Shown piece by piece: positions 1-10,800 of a stretch of 64,000 bases of DNA. The notes under the pieces are model-generated. The model searched no databases and had not been told where the DNA came from. It saw only the letters and a program-made list of their open reading frames with translations. The stretch's first letter is position 1; each line of letters starts with the position of its first letter. The stretch lies in assembly GCF_019578655.1 (NCBI RefSeq), contig NC_063262.1, forward strand, positions 12,779,582 through 12,843,581, given 5' to 3'. Position numbers and translations under genes: made by a program. The DNA comes from Ricinus communis. Its lineage: Eukaryota > Streptophyta > Magnoliopsida > Malpighiales > Euphorbiaceae.

Positions 1-14
1 TGATAGTTACAGAT

Positions 15-820
15 CCACTAGTTCTTTGAAAAAATATACGACCATCTTAAATTAGTGTTCCTTTCAAAGACTCATTACGAATTAATGCATTTGCGATTAT
101 AATATTTTAAAAATTATAAGTGAATATAATTCTACAATTTTTCAAAATTAGTTATAAACTGAAATTATGTGGAGAAGATATTATTAATCATGATATGTTA
201 GAGAAGACATTTACTATTTTTCATGCCTCAAATATGCTATTGCAGCAACAATATATATTAAAAAAATATTTCAAACAATATTATAAATTAATTTCATTAT
301 TCTTATTGCTGAAAAAAATAATCTTTTATTGAAAGATTATGAAACTCATCCAACTGGTTTTGCTCCATTTGTTGAAGTGAATGAGCTTACATATAATGTT
401 GGGCATGGACGAGAAAGAGGACGAAAAAATAACCATAGTCGAGGACGTGGCCTAGGTTATGGTCAAAATTATAAAAATAACAATCAGGATAGTAAGAATA
501 ATAATGCATCTTTCTACCTGAAGTGGAAGAATCGTAAAGAGAAAAATGGAGAAAAGTAAAATTCAAAAAATCAATTACTATCAATTTTGGCTTGAAAGGA
601 TATTGATCTCGTACCTATCGTACACTAAAATATCTTACTGATCTATATCAAGAATAATTAAAGAAGAAAAGAAATATGTAGAAGTATATTTCACATAAAT
701 GATGATGATTTTGGTGATGATTTTGTTGATCTCACACATTTATATATGTCAAATTTCTTTGAGAATTCTGAAGAAAAAATTGATCATTTGATCAACAATG
801 ACAATATAAATGTCTAAAGA
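15..820 (+). pseudogene. Ty1-copia-type gag remnant
   Basis: Pieces in different frames match the plant copia-type gag (UBN2 family): a block around 165-250 with KLKLCGEDI, DMLEKTF and FHAS-NMLLQQQY, then ETHPTGFAPFVEVNE near 340, an Arg/Gly-rich stretch at 400-460, and a decayed zinc-knuckle region near 590-620 followed by LINNDNINV near 790-815. Several frameshifts and stops break the frame, so it is not a working gene. The element may begin before the window. No protease, integrase or RT is seen downstream. Confidence 0.75.
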
Positions 821-1033
821 GTTATGTTAATACAACAAGATGGTCACATGTATGTTTATTATGAGAATGAACTAGTATACAAAATGAACAAGTCACAAAT
901 TTGGAAACAAATCAGAATGAACCAGCACAATAACTTCAAACATCCAAACCATCCAAATTCATTATAAGCAGCCTTAATCTTCATTTCTGTTTTAGTTAAT
1001 TAGTACAACTAATATCATGTTGTTTATTTCTTA

Positions 1034-1690
1034 AGCCAATAAGGTGTCAAGGAAAAGTAAAAGATGTTGGAGGTCCTCCTAAAACACTTGATCAACCTAC
1101 TGCTCCAGCAAATAACATACCTTTGGATACACCATCAATTGTAACTTCAGAGAAACCAGACTTGATTTTTTATGGTGTGATTACTTACTCAAGAAAAAGA
1201 AAGCCTACTTATAATGAGGCAACTCAACCAAAAAGATAACACCCTTATAAGCCTCCTTGTAGATATGGGGTATACATTGATGAGACAACAAACGATATGA
1301 TTTTAAATGTGAGTTTTTTTATTTAATTTTATTGTCGCAACCTCTATTTTATAATTTTATACATACATACATACTAATTATGTGAGTGATATACGTTCGG
1401 CCTAACATCCAAGGAGAACGAATCATTGCCACTGGTGGAAAGTTGAGAAATGGTAATGAGCCAGAACCAAGCTTTATGACTGAAAAGAAAATAGGTTTTA
1501 AGAAATGGGAGAAGCAATTCATTATAGAAAATCAATTGCAAAAGGACAAGCAATAAAGACAAAGAAAATATGTTGGCAAAGTTAAAGGAAAAGAGAAGCT
1601 TCATTCAAGACAACCACAATCAAATAATGGGGTGACATCAAGTCCAAAACAAGTATCAACAGCTACAGAAAGAATAACTTGAAGCTCAAA
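1034..1690 (+). pseudogene. possible MULE/MuDR-like transposase C-terminal remnant
   Basis: A plus-strand reading gives Lys/Pro-rich protein-like sequence ending in a RYGVYIDETTNDMILN block near 1260-1310. It resumes after a short AT-rich, intron-like gap at about 1390 with RPNIQGERIIATGGK, and ends in basic sequence with stops. The G(V/I)Y-x-D...ILN...GERII pattern resembles the tail of plant MuDR-type transposases that follows the SWIM/zinc-knuckle region. No catalytic domain is visible. An unrelated degenerate gene tail is possible. Confidence 0.3.
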
Positions 1691-1699
1691 CCTGATCTT

Positions 1700-3110
1700 T
1701 TTGTAATGGGCCAGTATTAAATTCTTTTTAATAAACAATAGCTTAGTTTATTTATCCAAGATTGATGAACTTGGTGTAGTGACAATTTATCTAAGTCATG
1801 ATGAACTTGGTATAACTTTTGGACATGTATGTTTTGTCAATTTAAAGTTATCAACAGCCTTTATAGTACATTTGTTTTCTAGTTATCTTATGCAATTTAA
1901 GCACTTAAACTTTGGATATGTTTGATGTTGTTTTTCTATGGTATATGAATGATTGTTTATGTCTTATTATAATTGCATGTTATTCAGGACTTCATGCTCA
2001 TTTACTGTCTCAGGACTGTGAGCTTGTCTCTTACAAGCATATCATCAAATACAAAATACGCTGATAACTTACTTTAATTTCATTTATTGATAATAACTTT
2101 ACACTACAAATTCATAGCAAAACACTATACTTCTTCCCATAATACTACCATATACCTAAGATAACTACCATTCTACCCAAATTACAATTCTGCCTGCAAC
2201 TAATCATCATTTGAAAAATATATTACAATTCTGCCTGCAACTAATCATCATTTGAAAAATATGGTAACAGTAGTAAACACACTACCGCAAACAGTACTCT
2301 CTTTTTTATTCTACTTCTCTGCATTTTTGTTTCCATCTTTCTGACCTTCTGCAACAAAGTAGGTATAATTTGTTTGGCCCTTTCACATATTAAGGGATCA
2401 ACCCATTGGTAAAAGCCACAACCATTCTGCCATTAACACACAAAAAAATAAACAAAGTTAATCAAAATTTCTCATAGTAATTTTTTCTAATTTGTTATTC
2501 ATATATTTCAACTTACATGTCACCTAGTAAGAAATCTTCTTCCTAGATTCATAGAACTCCATGAGGTCCTATACGCAAAAGGATTCATGCAGCCACAATT
2601 TTGTTCTTTCATTCCTTTTTCATTTTGCTTTCAATAGTATACGATTTCTTTCCTCCTCTTTCAATTTTGAAAAGCAAGGAGAAACCCTAAAAATAGAAAG
2701 TGGGTAAAGATTTTTTATTTTCAAACAACAAAATCGTTAGTTTGTATTTAGGAAAGCTATAAGGATGTTTTTGTCTTTTTAATATCATTTAGTGACATGT
2801 CAATTCTTATCATTGGTTTTGTGGGCTTAGTTATGCCTAGTCATCGGTCAAACTACTAGAAAAGAGAGATATACACTTGATTGATGATATATATTAAATA
2901 TTTGGGTGGTTAAGAAACTTGATTGAATAAAAAATTTGTAAAAACACCAAAAGAGCAAAAAATAAAAAGTTAAAGGCACCAAATTTGTAATATTTCCTTT
3001 AAATATTTCTGATCCTTCATCATTTGTTGTCCGGAAACCTCATTGACCTGGACTTGTCGCTAAAAAGAAAAAAACGCAAAGCGTATGAGCAAATAACTGA
3101 ATTGCATTGC
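1700..3110. other. intergenic, AT-rich, no gene seen
   Basis: No coding pattern is recognisable on either strand. The last few hundred bases presumably hold the promoter and leader of the PPR gene, but I see no convincing TATA box. A 41-bp tandem duplication is listed separately. Confidence 0.5.
2181..2262. repeat. 41-bp tandem duplication, two copies
   Basis: The sequence starting ATTACAATTCTGCCTGCAAC at 2181 recurs at 2222, giving two near-perfect head-to-tail copies of a 41-bp unit. No gene is affected. Confidence 0.9.
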
Positions 3111-3111
3111 T

Positions 3112-4869
3112 TTGTGGCCATGTCTGATCTTCCATGCAATAATCAACTCCACAACCAACCCCACAATTTCTATGGATTTAAGCCCAGATGTTGTTCAATG
3201 GATATCTCTCTTCTCAAAATGTATCAGTACCAGAAACCTCAAACTCGGCTTGACCCTGCACTCTTTTCTCATCAAAACAGCACTCATATGTAGCCCCTTT
3301 TTCTCCAATCGTGTAATGGACTTGTACTCCAAATTCAACGTCATTGATAGTGCCCAGAAAGTCTTTGATGATAATCCCATTAAGAATATTCATTCTTGGA
3401 ACACTATGATTGGTGGTTACGCACGAGTGGGTTTATTTGACAATGCTCGCGACCTGTTTGATAAAATGCCTGAACCAAATCTTATTAGCTATAATTCACT
3501 TATTTCAGGTTTGTCTCGTCATGGCTTTTATAAAGAATCGATTAATATTTTGAAAAGGATTCAAAGAGATTGTGGTTGTATATGTTTAGACGAGTTTACT
3601 GTGGTTAGCGTAGTTGGTTCTTGTGCTTGCTTAGGCTCATTGGATTTGTTACGTCAAGTGCATGGAGCAGCAATACTTATTGGGTTGGAGTTCAATGTGA
3701 TAGTTTACAACGCTTTAATTGATTCCTACGGAAAATGTGGCCAACATAATACATCTTATTGTATATTCAGTCGAATGTTTGAAAGGGATGTCGTGTCATG
3801 GACTTCAATGGTTGACGCATATGCCCGGGCTTCTAGAATGGATGATGCTTTTCGTCTTTTTATGGAAATGCCAGTTAAGAACACAGTGTCTTGGACTAGT
3901 TTGATAGCTGGCTTCGCAAAAAATGGGCATAGTTATAAAGCTTTGGAGCTTTTCCTGCAGATGCAAGAAGAGAATGTTCTGCCTAGTGCTTTTACATTTG
4001 TTACTGTTTTAGGTGCTTGTGCAGATCTAGCACTTATCGAAAGAGGGAAACAGATCCATGGACACATCATCAGAAGCAGCGGTAGAACTGATTTGTTCAA
4101 CATGTATGTATATAATGCATTGATTGACATGTACTGCAAGTGTGGAGATATGAAGTCATCGAAATCATTGTTTGAGGGTATGTCAGAGAAGGATATTGTC
4201 TCTTGGAACTCATTGATAACAGGGCTTGCCCAAAATGGACATGCAGAGGAATCACTCGACCTTTTCAGGAAGATGGTAGAAGGAAACAGATTGCCAAATC
4301 ATGTCACATTTTCTGGGGTGTTATCTGCTTGTAGTCACACAGGTTTAGTTTCTGAAGGTCTTCAGATCCTAGATGCAATGGAAAAGCGATATGGCATAGT
4401 CCCAAAATCAGATCATTATTCAATATTGGTTGATCTATTGGGAAGGAAAAATAGGCTGAAGGAAGCAACGGAGTTCATAGAGAGAGCACCAAATGGATCA
4501 ATTCACATTGGTATGTGGGGTGCACTTTTAGGCGCTTGTCGAGTACATGGGAATTTAGATCTTGCTAGCCGTGCAGCAGAAGTCCTGTTTGAGTTGGAAC
4601 CTACTAATGCTGCAAGATACATTATGTTATCCAACGTATATGCTGCAGCTAATAGGTGGAGTGAAGTCCATAGAGTGAGGAGGGTCATGGGGGAGAGAGG
4701 TTTGAAGAAAGAGGCTGCTCAAAGTTGGATTGAGGTGAGAAATGAAGTACATGAATTTGTGGCCAGAGCCAGGGTCCATCATCAGATGAAAGAGATAAAT
4801 GAAATTATTGCTGTACTGGTTGATCACATGAAGGAAGCTGGATATCGACCCTGCACTATGAACTCTTAA
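3112..4869 (+). CDS. PLS-class pentatricopeptide repeat protein with E domain, intronless
   Basis: The 585-codon intronless frame is built of P, L and S-type PPR motifs, with signatures such as [52 protein letters not shown] and [17 protein letters not shown]. The C-terminus has an E domain from about residue 467 ([20 protein letters not shown], then [11 protein letters not shown]) and the start of an E+ motif ([10 protein letters not shown]...GYRP) before the stop. No DYW deaminase domain is present. Family members bind organellar RNA sequence-specifically; E-type members often guide C-to-U editing. An in-frame ATG at 3172 ([10 protein letters not shown]) may be the true start, because residues 1-20 do not look PPR-like. 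Targeting to plastid or mitochondrion cannot be told. Just after the stop the same frame reads FLDEDDSVT, resembling continued E+ sequence. Confidence 0.93.
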   Translation: MWPCLIFHAIINSTTNPTISMDLSPDVVQWISLFSKCISTRNLKLGLTLHSFLIKTALICSPFFSNRVMDLYSKFNVIDSAQKVFDDNPIKNIHSWNTMIGGYARVGLFDNARDLFDKMPEPNLISYNSLISGLSRHGFYKESINILKRIQRDCGCICLDEFTVVSVVGSCACLGSLDLLRQVHGAAILIGLEFNVIVYNALIDSYGKCGQHNTSYCIFSRMFERDVVSWTSMVDAYARASRMDDAFRLFMEMPVKNTVSWTSLIAGFAKNGHSYKALELFLQMQEENVLPSAFTFVTVLGACADLALIERGKQIHGHIIRSSGRTDLFNMYVYNALIDMYCKCGDMKSSKSLFEGMSEKDIVSWNSLITGLAQNGHAEESLDLFRKMVEGNRLPNHVTFSGVLSACSHTGLVSEGLQILDAMEKRYGIVPKSDHYSILVDLLGRKNRLKEATEFIERAPNGSIHIGMWGALLGACRVHGNLDLASRAAEVLFELEPTNAARYIMLSNVYAAANRWSEVHRVRRVMGERGLKKEAAQSWIEVRNEVHEFVARARVHHQMKEINEIIAVLVDHMKEAGYRPCTMNS

Positions 4870-5560
4870 TTTCTAGACGAAGATGATAGTGTAACTTGAA
4901 GAACTATAGAGATGTTGGACAGAAGAACTGGAGCTTCTTGCCAGCCAATACTGTAACACCAACTCCCTCGTGTTTAATCTAGCCTACAAAATCCACCTGT
5001 GGACAAACATGGTAAACTGAATGAAAACACCTGGGATTTGCAAAGGTGTTGGACCCTCTAGACTTCAGTGCTAACGTGTGACCCATACAAATTATGTCTT
5101 TTATGCATCTTCTTTGAAATTCTCTAATTCCTTGCCCATGGCACACGGTGTTGGTTGAATTCTTGAAGGCGAAAACGTAATTAAAATGTGTGACATGCCA
5201 TCTATATGGTTCAGTCCAGCGTGCACAAAATCTTCATAGTTTCATTGACTTGACTGGGAAGACTTATTTAGCTTGAGCTAATGGTTTGACAAGGATTTGA
5301 AAATTGAATTGAAGGAAGAAAAAAGGAAATAGACAGAAGGCAGGTTTCTCAAGAAAGGTTTGAAGAAGACATTTGAAGAAAAATGGGAAGGTTGGACCAT
5401 TTACTAATCAGCCCGTATAAGACGGCAGTGACTTTTGAGTTCACGACTTTGTGTGGAGAAAATGACAAAAGGCTGTTGTCTTCCAGATAAAAACATTGCT
5501 GCTGATTCTGAAACCAACATTTCTTGCATCTCCTTTAGTTAGAGCCATCCCATCTTAAAA
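4870..5560 (+). other. intergenic: PPR 3' region and leader of next gene
   Basis: This 0.7 kb gap between two same-strand genes probably holds the PPR 3' UTR and terminator, and then the promoter and 5' leader of the 5561 gene. A 35-codon upstream ORF is listed separately. No other coding signal is seen. Confidence 0.5.
5383..5490 (+). promoter_or_regulatory. candidate 35-codon upstream ORF
   Basis: An ATG at 5383 opens a 35-codon frame (starts MGRLDHLLISPYK, ends LLSSR) that closes with TAA at 5488-5490, 70 bases before the main ATG at 5561. If the transcript starts upstream, ribosomes would meet this frame first, so it could damp or regulate translation of the main protein. It might also be an upstream coding exon or chance. 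Its residue composition looks protein-like. Confidence 0.4.
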
Positions 5561-6675
5561 ATGATGCTTGATCACTGCAACCACCTGTTTTCTTTCAATC
5601 CAAGTCGCCAAGTAAGCAGAAACTGCGATAGTAAGGGAGATGTAGAATTCAATTCCTGGGATGAAAATAGTGGCGAAACAGAGCTCCAAGAACATTTTGA
5701 TGAAGAATTTGATGATTATTCAGTGGGGTTGTGGAAAACAAATACATCAAGGAATTTTAAAACTGAGACCGACCATTTGTTACCCCACAACTATAGTTAC
5801 AGTAATATATCCCCAAGATCACGTTTACAAGCCATTTCAGAAGCTAGGAAGGAGCTCATGTACAGGATTCATGACATGCCAGAGTCCAGTTATGAACTCT
5901 CTCTGAAGGATATTGTTGATGATCAAGTTGCTCCAGAAGAGGTACATGAAGAGAATGAAACTGAAAGGACAAGCTTTCATTTCAACACTACTGGGACTCC
6001 AGTCAAGAAACGGAAGACCAGAATAACAGGGAAAAATGGCAAGTCGTGTCAGATTTCAAGAAGTGGAAGTATGGAAAAAGAAACTTTCATGATCAAGCTG
6101 TTTGTTCCCAGTTTTCTTAGTTGGAAGACAGAAGTAAAAGGAGGGAATGGCTCAAAGGCTTCCACAAGGTCACCGTCGCATGGATATGAGAATCATGCCG
6201 ATAAAGGGTGGGGCATAAAAGGATTCCTGGCTGTAGATGGTAAAAGAAGCAACAGAAGTAATAGCAGCAGCAGCAGCAGTTCAAGCAGGTATTTAGGTTG
6301 TACTAAGGTTGAGATTTTATTTTAATTTTTGAATAAATTGTTTTTTTCAAAAAACAGGCAAGTCAACACTTTTTCTAGACATTTTATAAAATATTAAATT
6401 GAAAAAATTTAAATCTAACTTTTTTAACATCCAGCTGCAATTCCAAGGCCATTCTTGTTTGATTATCTGAAATTTCTCAGAAATCGTATTTGCAAAGACA
6501 TTTTTCTTTTCCCTTACATGTCTTTGAGCCATTTGATTATCATATCTTTACTCGTGGAAATGTCTTGACTCATGGAAAATTGTTTAATCATCTTTCCAGT
6601 TTCTTCCACGGTTGCTGTTCTATCTTTCGCATTAAGAAAAGCAAAAGCAAGAGACATGGAGGATGCATCTTCTAA
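5561..6675 (+). CDS. unknown plant protein, two exons, 267 residues
   Basis: Exon 1 is 5561-6288 and exon 2 is 6600-6675. The GT at 6289 and AG at 6599 bound a 311-bp intron, and the split codon AG|T joins in frame. Exon 2 then reads FFHGCCSIFRIKKSKSKRH to a TAA. The protein has an acidic N-terminal third, a central SPRSRLQAISEARKELMYRI helix-like block at about residue 88, a basic stretch (VKKRKTRITGKNGK), a Ser run before the splice, and a basic Cys-containing C-terminus. I see no signal peptide, membrane segment or enzyme motif. It resembles plant-specific disordered proteins that carry short conserved helices, but I cannot name the family. Without splicing the frame would end at 6325; the intron model fits better because exon 2 supplies a protein-like basic tail. 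It converges with the 7888-14427 gene. Confidence 0.75.
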
Positions 6676-7887
6676 ATAATGTTAGGATTACTTTCTCAAC
6701 CGCACCACCAGAAGCTTCATATATAGGAAATGACAGAAGCAAGATTTCCATATAATAGTTTGGAGTAAAGTTCTATTTGATCACTAATTTCGTTAGACGT
6801 GCTCAATTTAATAATTTTTAAATTTTTTAGACTTTTTAATCTAAATCTTTATATATTTGATTCAAATTAACTCTATCATATAAAAAATAAAAACTTATTT
6901 TCTTTTAAAAATAAAAAATAATTAAATAAATTTATAATAATATTTAGAAATTGTTTTATAGTTTTAATATAATTAAATAATAAGTAGCTGCTATCACCAT
7001 TATTTTCGCTTATCCTACCATCTTTGGTGGTGGCAAAATCACTCTTATCTCTACTATCTTTCGCACCACTACCGTTATTGTATCTTTCACTATTATTATT
7101 AAAAAATAATAAAAATACTAAAAACTAGTAATATTTTTTTTTTATTTTTTTTATTTAAATATCAATATATATTTTTAATTTAAATAATTTAAAAATTAAT
7201 TTTTTTTACTGTATTTAATTTTTTAAGAGAGCGTAATTTACAATTAAAATGCTCGTAAACTTAAAAAAAAGAGCTAAACCGCAGTGGTGAAATTGGAATT
7301 TGTTCCTAATAGTTCCCATGGAGACGAGACAGAATTTGACGTCGTCCGCTACCCTGCCTAGCATTCATAGAAATGCTAGCAGACAGCAGCCACAAACTTA
7401 TGCACAGACAAAATCTGTATTTTATGACACCGATTTTCCTGTAATTTCTCCCTGATCAGGAGGATCAGGGCATTGATGGCAATTGCACAACTTTTAATCA
7501 CAAAATATGTTTGCCATCTTTCATGTTTAATGTATTTCTGGTCCAAAACATAGCAACAGCAAAGACAATAATGGGAAAGAATGACAGCCATTCCCCTGTC
7601 TACATGTCCACATCAATGGTGAGAAAGAAAAAAAATTGTAATTGATGAAATGATCGTTTATACAAATTTATACAAAGGTCTGAAGTTGAAACATCTGATG
7701 AACTTATATTTGCTCATGAAAGCTAGGAACCTAAAATGTACATTTTGTGACCTAACTAGTAACCCTAAGTATTAGGCCTTATTCATTCTCTTCAAATGTG
7801 GCTCCTTTCTTCACACACAATTCCAAACTGGAACGTTTAATTGTACAACACGGCAAAAAACAGTGTCAGCCTTAGCTTCTAGCTATC
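6676..7887. other. AT-rich convergent intergenic region
   Basis: This gap separates two convergent genes and is very AT-rich between 6770 and 7260. It should contain both 3' UTRs. No coding sequence or named repeat is recognised. Confidence 0.6.
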
Positions 7888-10800
7888 TTAATCATCTCCG
7901 GTATCCTGCAGAAAGACGCCCCTTACTTTTGCCCTGCCAAAACATTAAACCAGAAGTAAATCTATTTAGAACAGAAACACCACACAACTGACATATAATA
8001 CTGATACTTTCTGCCGATCGCACTTACCAGATTTCTTTAGCTGCCAACTCATATAATTTACTTGTTATCTCTCATTAGCATTTCTATCCACTATTCACTT
8101 ATACATGCAAAATAAGATATAACTTGCTCTTACTGAGTAGAGAGTTTTTCAGATATAACAAAGTGAGAGTTTCTCTGCTATCAAACAAATATTCTCCTCC
8201 AAGTTATTCTCACATGGGTTTGCTCCCATAAGGCTAAGCATCAAATATGAGGTCGTTGAAATGGTTTATCTTGAAAATTCTAACGATGAAATGGGTCTAA
8301 CTTTGAGACTATTAGAGATACAATAAATCCTTTTTACAGTTATATTCTCATCATCAAATATGAGGTAGTTACTAAATATTTTGTTTTGACTTAATTATTC
8401 TCATTCCAAGTGGTATAGAGATAAAGTATGCATTATTTTAGTATAGTTATTTAATCAAGCATGTCAAAATCAAAGTATTTATAATGAGAAAATAGTTAGA
8501 CATAATTGAAAAAATTGTACATTTATCAATATAGTATTGAAAATATATAAAGTCTATATTAAAAGTCCTCAATGCGGTAACAACTCTAAATAATAAATCA
8601 CTATGTCAAACAACCTTACATAAATATTTTATTACATCTTAAACCTTTAATATAGCATCTTCTTTGAAATACACATAATTATTAATATGTATTGTTATTT
8701 ATAATTGGCCTAAAGTGAGTCAAATTTTTTATAACTATATAGAAGATTACTCCTATATAGAATATTATTACAAAGAGTTTCTACAGTATAAAACTATGCT
8801 TGAAACCTCATCTAATAGCTAATGGTTTTTGGGTGAATTGGTTCTTTAACATTATACCAAAACCTCTATAATCAAAAGATCTAGAACTTGAGCCTTGGGC
8901 CACTCCTATACTACTAATTAAATACTGAAGCACAAGAAAAAAGTGGGAATATGCTTGTTCAAGGATCAAGCCCAATAGGGCATTCATGTGGAGGGGTGTG
9001 TTCAAGATATAAAACTATTCTTAAAATTCCATCTAATAGCTTGAGCTTTTGAGTAGAATGGTTCCAACACAGATGAACTCAGGTTGTTATGAGGTTTTTG
9101 ACATTGAAGGTTTCAATCCTTTCTGCACAGATTATTATTATATTTGAGTACCAATGATGATATTACGAACAGTATATCCATGCTCCGCAGTGTTGAATAT
9201 CAAGAAGACGCTCACTATCAGTTTAATTACTAGTATTTTGGCTTTAGATAGTATAATAGTAGTTGAAGTGTTGATTATTTTCATTTTTGGATAGTGAAGA
9301 AAGAAATACTGGAAGAAAATTAGAGTAATCAAGAGATTCAATAGCAAACATGTGTTGTAGTGTTGTTTGAGAGAATAAGGGACACCAGTCAGGTTAGGAA
9401 TTGGAAAACATTAGGGAATGTAAATGTAACATAATACATTTTTTATTAAAAGTGTAAACAAAAAGGCTCCTATACATACTGTCCTATGTTATTCATGTGA
9501 ATGATTGAAAAATAATACGATTATACGACCATACTTGGATATACTGCTATCCTGTAATTTGGCGAGTACAGTAATACCTGCGATGAGCGGGTACAACACG
9601 AGTAGTAACTTTCTTTGGTGCTGGATCTCGAGCTGATCGCTTATCTGTTGTAGAGGCAAGTGAACAGTTAATTATTTTTCCTTTAAAATTTGCCATAGTT
9701 ACTTAAAAGACCAAAATTTCCAGCTTCTGGCAGAAATTAAATGGATAACAATCTGCAAATAAAATGCTGCAAAATAGTGAGAAGCAACCCACTCCCAACC
9801 AACTAGATAAGAAAGTTTCTAGAAGAATGTGAAAGCAGCAGCACCTTTCTTAAGCAGAAATTACCTAGATACAACATTGCTGTCAACTTCACCAGAACAT
9901 GATTTCTCGTAAGATAAAGCTTATAGCTGTGTTATAATTTGCTCTCTATGAGTTTCATTTAGACCAGATTGCAGAATAATCATGGTTTGGTCATATGATA
10001 CTTAAATTCCACATTAATATGGTGCTTGCTGGCAAGCTTTTATCGAAATTTGGAATCCAAATCTTCGCAGATGACATGCACGAGAGTTTTCCATTTCATT
10101 TTGAAACACTTTATCAATCAAGGTATATAAGCAATGCAAATATACATACTTCACTTCTGTTCACAAATAATCTGGATCTCATGGCTGTTAAAATCATTAC
10201 AAGATGGATGGTAAACAAAAATAAACAAAATAAAAGGGATGCACACCTGGGGAATCTTGTGAACCATTACTAAGAGCAGAAGCACCTGTCTTATATGAAG
10301 GGTTCATCATTTCTAACTTCTGCCTCTTTCCCAGTTCGCCCTGAATTCTTTCACTCCCATCCTGACAAACAGGGAAGTTTTAGGTCAAAAGACATATGAA
10401 ATCAGCATGCTTGTTTCACATACAGCAGTACGCTTGAACATCATTTAATATCTTCCTATACCAACTTTTGGAGAATCAAGATATTGATGAGCAGCATGAG
10501 TCTGCACAACTTGTTCACTAAACAATGACCAAGAGGTACGGACTAGGAAGGTAACTGTCAATAAAGCTTTATCAGTATAATTCCAAATGGTGAAATTTCC
10601 TCACATGGTCAAGTACCCAACTTTATGCTGTCAAATACAGTAGCCCCATTGACTTTTTATGCTCAGGCTTGATCATGATCAAATAAAGTGGAAGGTTTCT
10701 AGCACCTACTGGGAGTGGAACCCCTAGACATAGTTGAGGATGTGAACAAGGATTTTGATAAGTTTTCCTATTAATTATCCTTCCCATTTTAAGAAAAGTA

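Noticed and set aside
3024..3293. Alternative open frame overlapping the PPR start
   Set aside because: It is out of frame with the PPR motifs and has no domain.
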